From positions 1 through 64,000 of the forward strand of contig NZ_JAHLQJ010000016.1 of NCBI RefSeq assembly GCF_018919145.1: a stretch of DNA of 64,000 nt, given 5' to 3'. The notes below the pieces were generated by a model. The model did not search any database. It worked only from the letters and a program-made list of their open reading frames with translations, and had not been told where the DNA came from. Positions 61,283-64,000 of the stretch are shown piece after piece. The position numbers were made by a program, and so were the translations under genes. This DNA is from Paenibacillus brevis. GTDB lineage: Bacteria; Bacillota; Bacilli; Paenibacillales; Paenibacillaceae. How positions within the stretch are numbered: the stretch's first letter is position 1; each line of letters opens with the position of its first letter.

Positions 61283-62278
61283 TTACTTTGGGGCAAGCTC
61301 CACCGCGGAGCGAATCGCCTCCAGCATGCTTCTTTCATCGGCAATACCCTTGCCTGCAATATCAAATGCGGTACCGTGATCGACAGAGGTGCGGATGATG
61401 CCGCCCTTCAAGCCCACGGTGATATTCACGCCAGCCTCAATGCCAAGCACCTTGACCGGCGTATGCCCCTGATCATGATAGCAGGCCACGACGATATCGA
61501 AATCTCCCCGCATGGCTCTGTAAAAGAGGGTATCGGCCGGCGCCGGACCAAAAACACTCAACCCTTCCGCCTGCGCTTTCTCTACGGCAGGAACCAGCTT
61601 CTCTTCTTCCTCCCCGTTGCCGAACAAACCGCTTTCGCCTGCATGGGGATTGATCCCGCACAGCGCGATGCGCGGATTGGCATTCCCCGCTGTTCGCAGC
61701 ACTTGATCCGCGAGCTTCAATACCTTGTACGTCCGCTCCGGCGTAATCAGCTCTACAGCCTTAATCAACCCGACATGCGTCGTCAAGTGAATCACCTTGA
61801 GACGGTCCGTGGACAGCATCATCGAGAAATCCTCCGTCTCGGTCAGCTTGGCCAAAATCTCGGTATGCCCGGGATAGAGATGTCCTCCCTTATGCAGAGC
61901 TTCCTTATTCAGCGGTGCGGTACAGATTGCCCGGACCTCGCCAGCCTTCGCCAGCTCAACGGCCTTGGCAATATAATGGAACGCTGCATTTCCCGCCGCA
62001 GCTGACAATTGCCCGAAAGGCACCGCTTCCGGCAGAAGCTTCAGGTCGATGCAATCGATGCTGCCTTGCTCGAACAGCGCGTCCTTGACTCCCGCTATAG
62101 AGCGAATAGTTAGCTCACCCAGGCCGGAGACGGCGGCTGCCCGCTTCAAGCTTGCCAGATCGCCGATGACAACCGGCTGGCATATCTCGTAAACATCCGG
62201 GTGCGTTAACGCCTTCACAATAATCTCGGGTCCAATACCGGCCGCATCCCCCATAGTAATGGCAATAATCGGCTTCAT
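61283..62278 (-). CDS. pdxA2: 4-hydroxythreonine-4-phosphate dehydrogenase family (PdxA2-like)
   Basis: A 331-residue NAD-dependent oxidative decarboxylase. Motifs: ITMGDAAGIGPEIIVKAL, TAPLNKEALHKGG with HTEILAKLT (metal His), and CYHDQGHTPVKVLG. With a four-carbon acid kinase it forms the D-threonate/D-erythronate pathway to dihydroxyacetone phosphate. The start shares one base with the kinase stop (TAATG), so the two are coupled. It is thus assigned PdxA2 rather than the vitamin B6 enzyme. Confidence 0.9.
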   Translation of the reverse strand: MKPIIAITMGDAAGIGPEIIVKALTHPDVYEICQPVVIGDLASLKRAAAVSGLGELTIRSIAGVKDALFEQGSIDCIDLKLLPEAVPFGQLSAAAGNAAFHYIAKAVELAKAGEVRAICTAPLNKEALHKGGHLYPGHTEILAKLTETEDFSMMLSTDRLKVIHLTTHVGLIKAVELITPERTYKVLKLADQVLRTAGNANPRIALCGINPHAGESGLFGNGEEEEKLVPAVEKAQAEGLSVFGPAPADTLFYRAMRGDFDIVVACYHDQGHTPVKVLGIEAGVNITVGLKGGIIRTSVDHGTAFDIAGKGIADERSMLEAIRSAVELAPK

Positions 62279-63639
62279 TATGTCACACCTTTCTGTAGTG
62301 CATTCACGGAGCGCACCAGAACCTGATCGCTTCCGAAGGCCCCTGCTTTCGTAATAATATATCTGCCGGCTTCCCCCGGTGTCCGCCCAAGCGGAACCCC
62401 GTTCTCCACCTCATCTATGAGCTTGATCTCTACATCGCTTAAATGGCGGCAAACCTGCTTCGCGGTATCTCCTCCGGTCAGCACCATATGGCGGATTCCG
62501 CACTCGGTGATAATATCAGCAGCTAACCGGCCAAGCTCTTCGCTGATGCGCTCGCTTACCTCAGTTGCGCTCAGTCCGTTGTCATCCCCCAGCTTGCGGA
62601 CCCGTTCGACCTCGTCCAGATCGCCCGACGTATAGAGTGCCACATGTTTTCCCTTCCGGGAGATGACATCGATGGCAAGCTCCCGGATCCGGTCCAGTTC
62701 CATCCGGTATGAGCTTGGGAAGAGCAGCTTAGCAGATTCCACAACGATCGCATGCACACTGTCTTCCTTCACCAGCTCGGTAAGCTGGCGCCGCGACCAA
62801 GGGTTGACGCTGCCGACGACAATAATCACACTATTCGAATGGTAATACAAGGTATTTTGAATAGGTGCTGCTTCCATTGGGAGAGATTTCTCCAGGACAA
62901 CACCTGCTTGCTCCGAGGCCTCTCTCATGCTGCGGAGAACTTGCGCCGTCAGAGCGCCTGCCAAACCCGCGGACCCGGCCCATACCACCTTCGGGCCTCC
63001 AGGTTCAACGGGAAACAAAGAAGCGATCAAGTTCAAATCCTCTTCATGCTCCGCATCGAACACCAGATAGGGAATGCCGGATTGGCGATGCTTCGCAATC
63101 TGCTCATCCAACAGAGCCCGCTCTCCTCGTAACAGTTCCAGCGAAATAAAGGCTGCTGGATAACGGCTTTGCCGCTCCAGAATGGCTGAGAAGGCCGACT
63201 CCGTTGCCGGGTGCTTGGGATCATGAGCCATTTCCGTCTCGTGCAGCGGCCTCCCATTTACGTACATAATTCCATCCGTCAGCTTGCGGCCGGCTCCGGG
63301 AAAAGAAGGGGCGATAACGATAAAGTCAGGCTGCAGCGTGTCATAGACGGCGTCCAGCTCGCTCCCGATATTTCCGCGAAGCGTAGAATCAAACTTTTTA
63401 TAAATGACAGGCGGGGAAGCTTCCCCTCCGTGTCCCAGAAACAAGCATACATCCTTGACTTTCTGATAAGCCTCCAGGGGTGGAAGGGAGCGGCTATCGG
63501 TATCAAACACAACCGCCTCCTGTTTCCCGCCGCCCGTCTTCAGCTCAAGCAGTACAGAAGTGGACAAGCCCTGCCGGGCCATTTGCACCCCCGTATCGTT
63601 CGCCCCGGTCAAATCATCCGCGATGACGGCGATGTTCAT
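62278..63639 (-). CDS. four-carbon acid sugar kinase (DUF1537; DtnK/OtnK-like)
   Basis: A 453-residue kinase. N-terminal VIADDLTGANDTG (substrate domain, residues about 4-16), FDSTLRGNIGSEL, APSFPGAGRKLTDGIMYVNG, and the nucleotide-binding C-terminal domain with LTGGDTAKQVC. Phosphorylates D-threonate, D-erythronate or related acids, which PdxA2 then decarboxylates. First gene of kinase-PdxA2-aldolase. The regulator end lies 75 nt upstream. Confidence 0.9.
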   Translation of the reverse strand: MNIAVIADDLTGANDTGVQMARQGLSTSVLLELKTGGGKQEAVVFDTDSRSLPPLEAYQKVKDVCLFLGHGGEASPPVIYKKFDSTLRGNIGSELDAVYDTLQPDFIVIAPSFPGAGRKLTDGIMYVNGRPLHETEMAHDPKHPATESAFSAILERQSRYPAAFISLELLRGERALLDEQIAKHRQSGIPYLVFDAEHEEDLNLIASLFPVEPGGPKVVWAGSAGLAGALTAQVLRSMREASEQAGVVLEKSLPMEAAPIQNTLYYHSNSVIIVVGSVNPWSRRQLTELVKEDSVHAIVVESAKLLFPSSYRMELDRIRELAIDVISRKGKHVALYTSGDLDEVERVRKLGDDNGLSATEVSERISEELGRLAADIITECGIRHMVLTGGDTAKQVCRHLSDVEIKLIDEVENGVPLGRTPGEAGRYIITKAGAFGSDQVLVRSVNALQKGVT

Positions 63640-63713
63640 TTTCTAACCCCCCTCCATACAACAGCAACCACACAAATACTACAGAACACGGCTTGAAATG
63701 CAGCCGTTTATTA

Positions 63714-64000
63714 TTAATCTTCTTTTAGTTTGCGCCATAAGGTCGAGCGATTAATCCCAAGCCGCTTGGCAGCCAGTGACTGGTTCATGCCCTCCTGCTC
63801 CAGCACGGTCCGGATGATGTCCCGCTCAATGTCCTCCAGCGGCTGACGCAGGTTCAATTCCTCCTTGCCTGGAGCAGGTGACAAACCGCTGCGGGCTCTC
63901 CGGCTTCCTTCCTCCAGCAGCGTCAGCGCTTCCGGTTCAATGAAAGGGCCTTCCGCCGCCGTTACAAAGAGCTCCATGACCGTACGCAGTTCGGTAAAAT
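63714..64000 (-). CDS. sigma-54-type activator, C-terminal part (runs off the window)
   Basis: The frame continues past the window edge (FTELRTVMELFV before ATG 63977, the AAA-domain end motif of NtrC/PrpR proteins) and ends with a Fis-type HTH: IIRTVLEQEGMNQSLAAKRL and GINRSTLWRKL. The visible piece is about 94 codons. PrpR-like activators often sit upstream of DtnK-PdxA2 operons, so it probably activates the following kinase operon with sigma-54. No -24/-12 promoter is obvious in the 75-nt gap. Confidence 0.8.
   Translation of the reverse strand, partial: FTELRTVMELFVTAAEGPFIEPEALTLLEEGSRRARSGLSPAPGKEELNLRQPLEDIERDIIRTVLEQEGMNQSLAAKRLGINRSTLWRKLKED

Noticed and set aside
61376..62005. 209-codon plus-strand frame
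   Set aside because: Antisense shadow of the PdxA2-like gene in high-GC DNA; no ribosome site or domain.

Overview
The window looks like chromosome of a spore-forming, low-to-mid GC Firmicute of the Paenibacillus type. The reasons are a splAB spore-photoproduct repair pair, a T-box leader in front of metG, a CcpA-type cre site, many AraC regulators with CUT1-type sugar ABC transporters, RlmH, a CxxH/CxxC protein and a collagen-like GFPGFPGG protein. The genus is an inference; no rRNA or tRNA gene is present to fix it.

Layout. 1-9 kb: a small DUF2249 operon, a 5'-truncated AAC(3)-like gene, a VanZ protein, two AraC regulators, an OsmC gene with a near-consensus promoter, and two leucine-rich-repeat genes beside a truncated immunity-like fragment. 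9-15.6 kb: an ABC exporter operon with its GntR regulator, an unusual AraC/DUF1835-like protein, a collagen-like protein, an aldo-keto reductase divergent from a TetR regulator with two operators, and a MORN-like protein. 15.8-25.3 kb: a carbohydrate locus with two Gfo/Idh/MocA oxidoreductases, a sugar isomerase/epimerase, a CBM9-like protein, AraC and LacI regulators and an SBP plus two-permease importer. It carries LacI-operator-like sites, a cre site and two different palindromic elements placed directly after stop codons. 25.9-39.2 kb: assorted single genes (PAP2, PNPOx, lipoprotein, splAB, DUF4190, T-box/metG, acetyltransferase-ADH with MerR, LRR/stalk protein, an IF-3 paralogue, an ABC-F ATPase).

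39.3-44.6 kb is the most unusual part: an AT-rich accessory island. It has a membrane-anchored Mrr-type nuclease, an XRE regulator, a small HEPN-like ORF, a frameshifted relic, and a tight three-gene operon that I read as QatB-QatC-QatD (small MGTS protein, QueC-like enzyme, TatD-like nuclease) with no QatA ATPase beside it. It ends next to the 3' end of rlmH, the gene whose 3' end is the SCC integration site in staphylococci.

45-52 kb: rlmH, lipoproteins, a TPR-SMI1-Imm51-like polyprotein, a methyltransferase/MFS pair, the CxxH/CxxC gene, and a glutathione peroxidase divergent from an OhrR-type regulator with operators. 52-64 kb: a sucrose phosphorylase/fructokinase/AraC operon, then an lplABC-type importer with a sialidase-like protein, then a four-carbon-acid kinase/PdxA2/DHDPS-family operon and the end of a sigma-54-type activator that probably controls it.

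The window also holds many degraded gene ends and small repeats (near 0.3/4.7, 3.5/12.8, 12.6/41.1 and 25.7/35.0 kb), which point to repeated local rearrangement.
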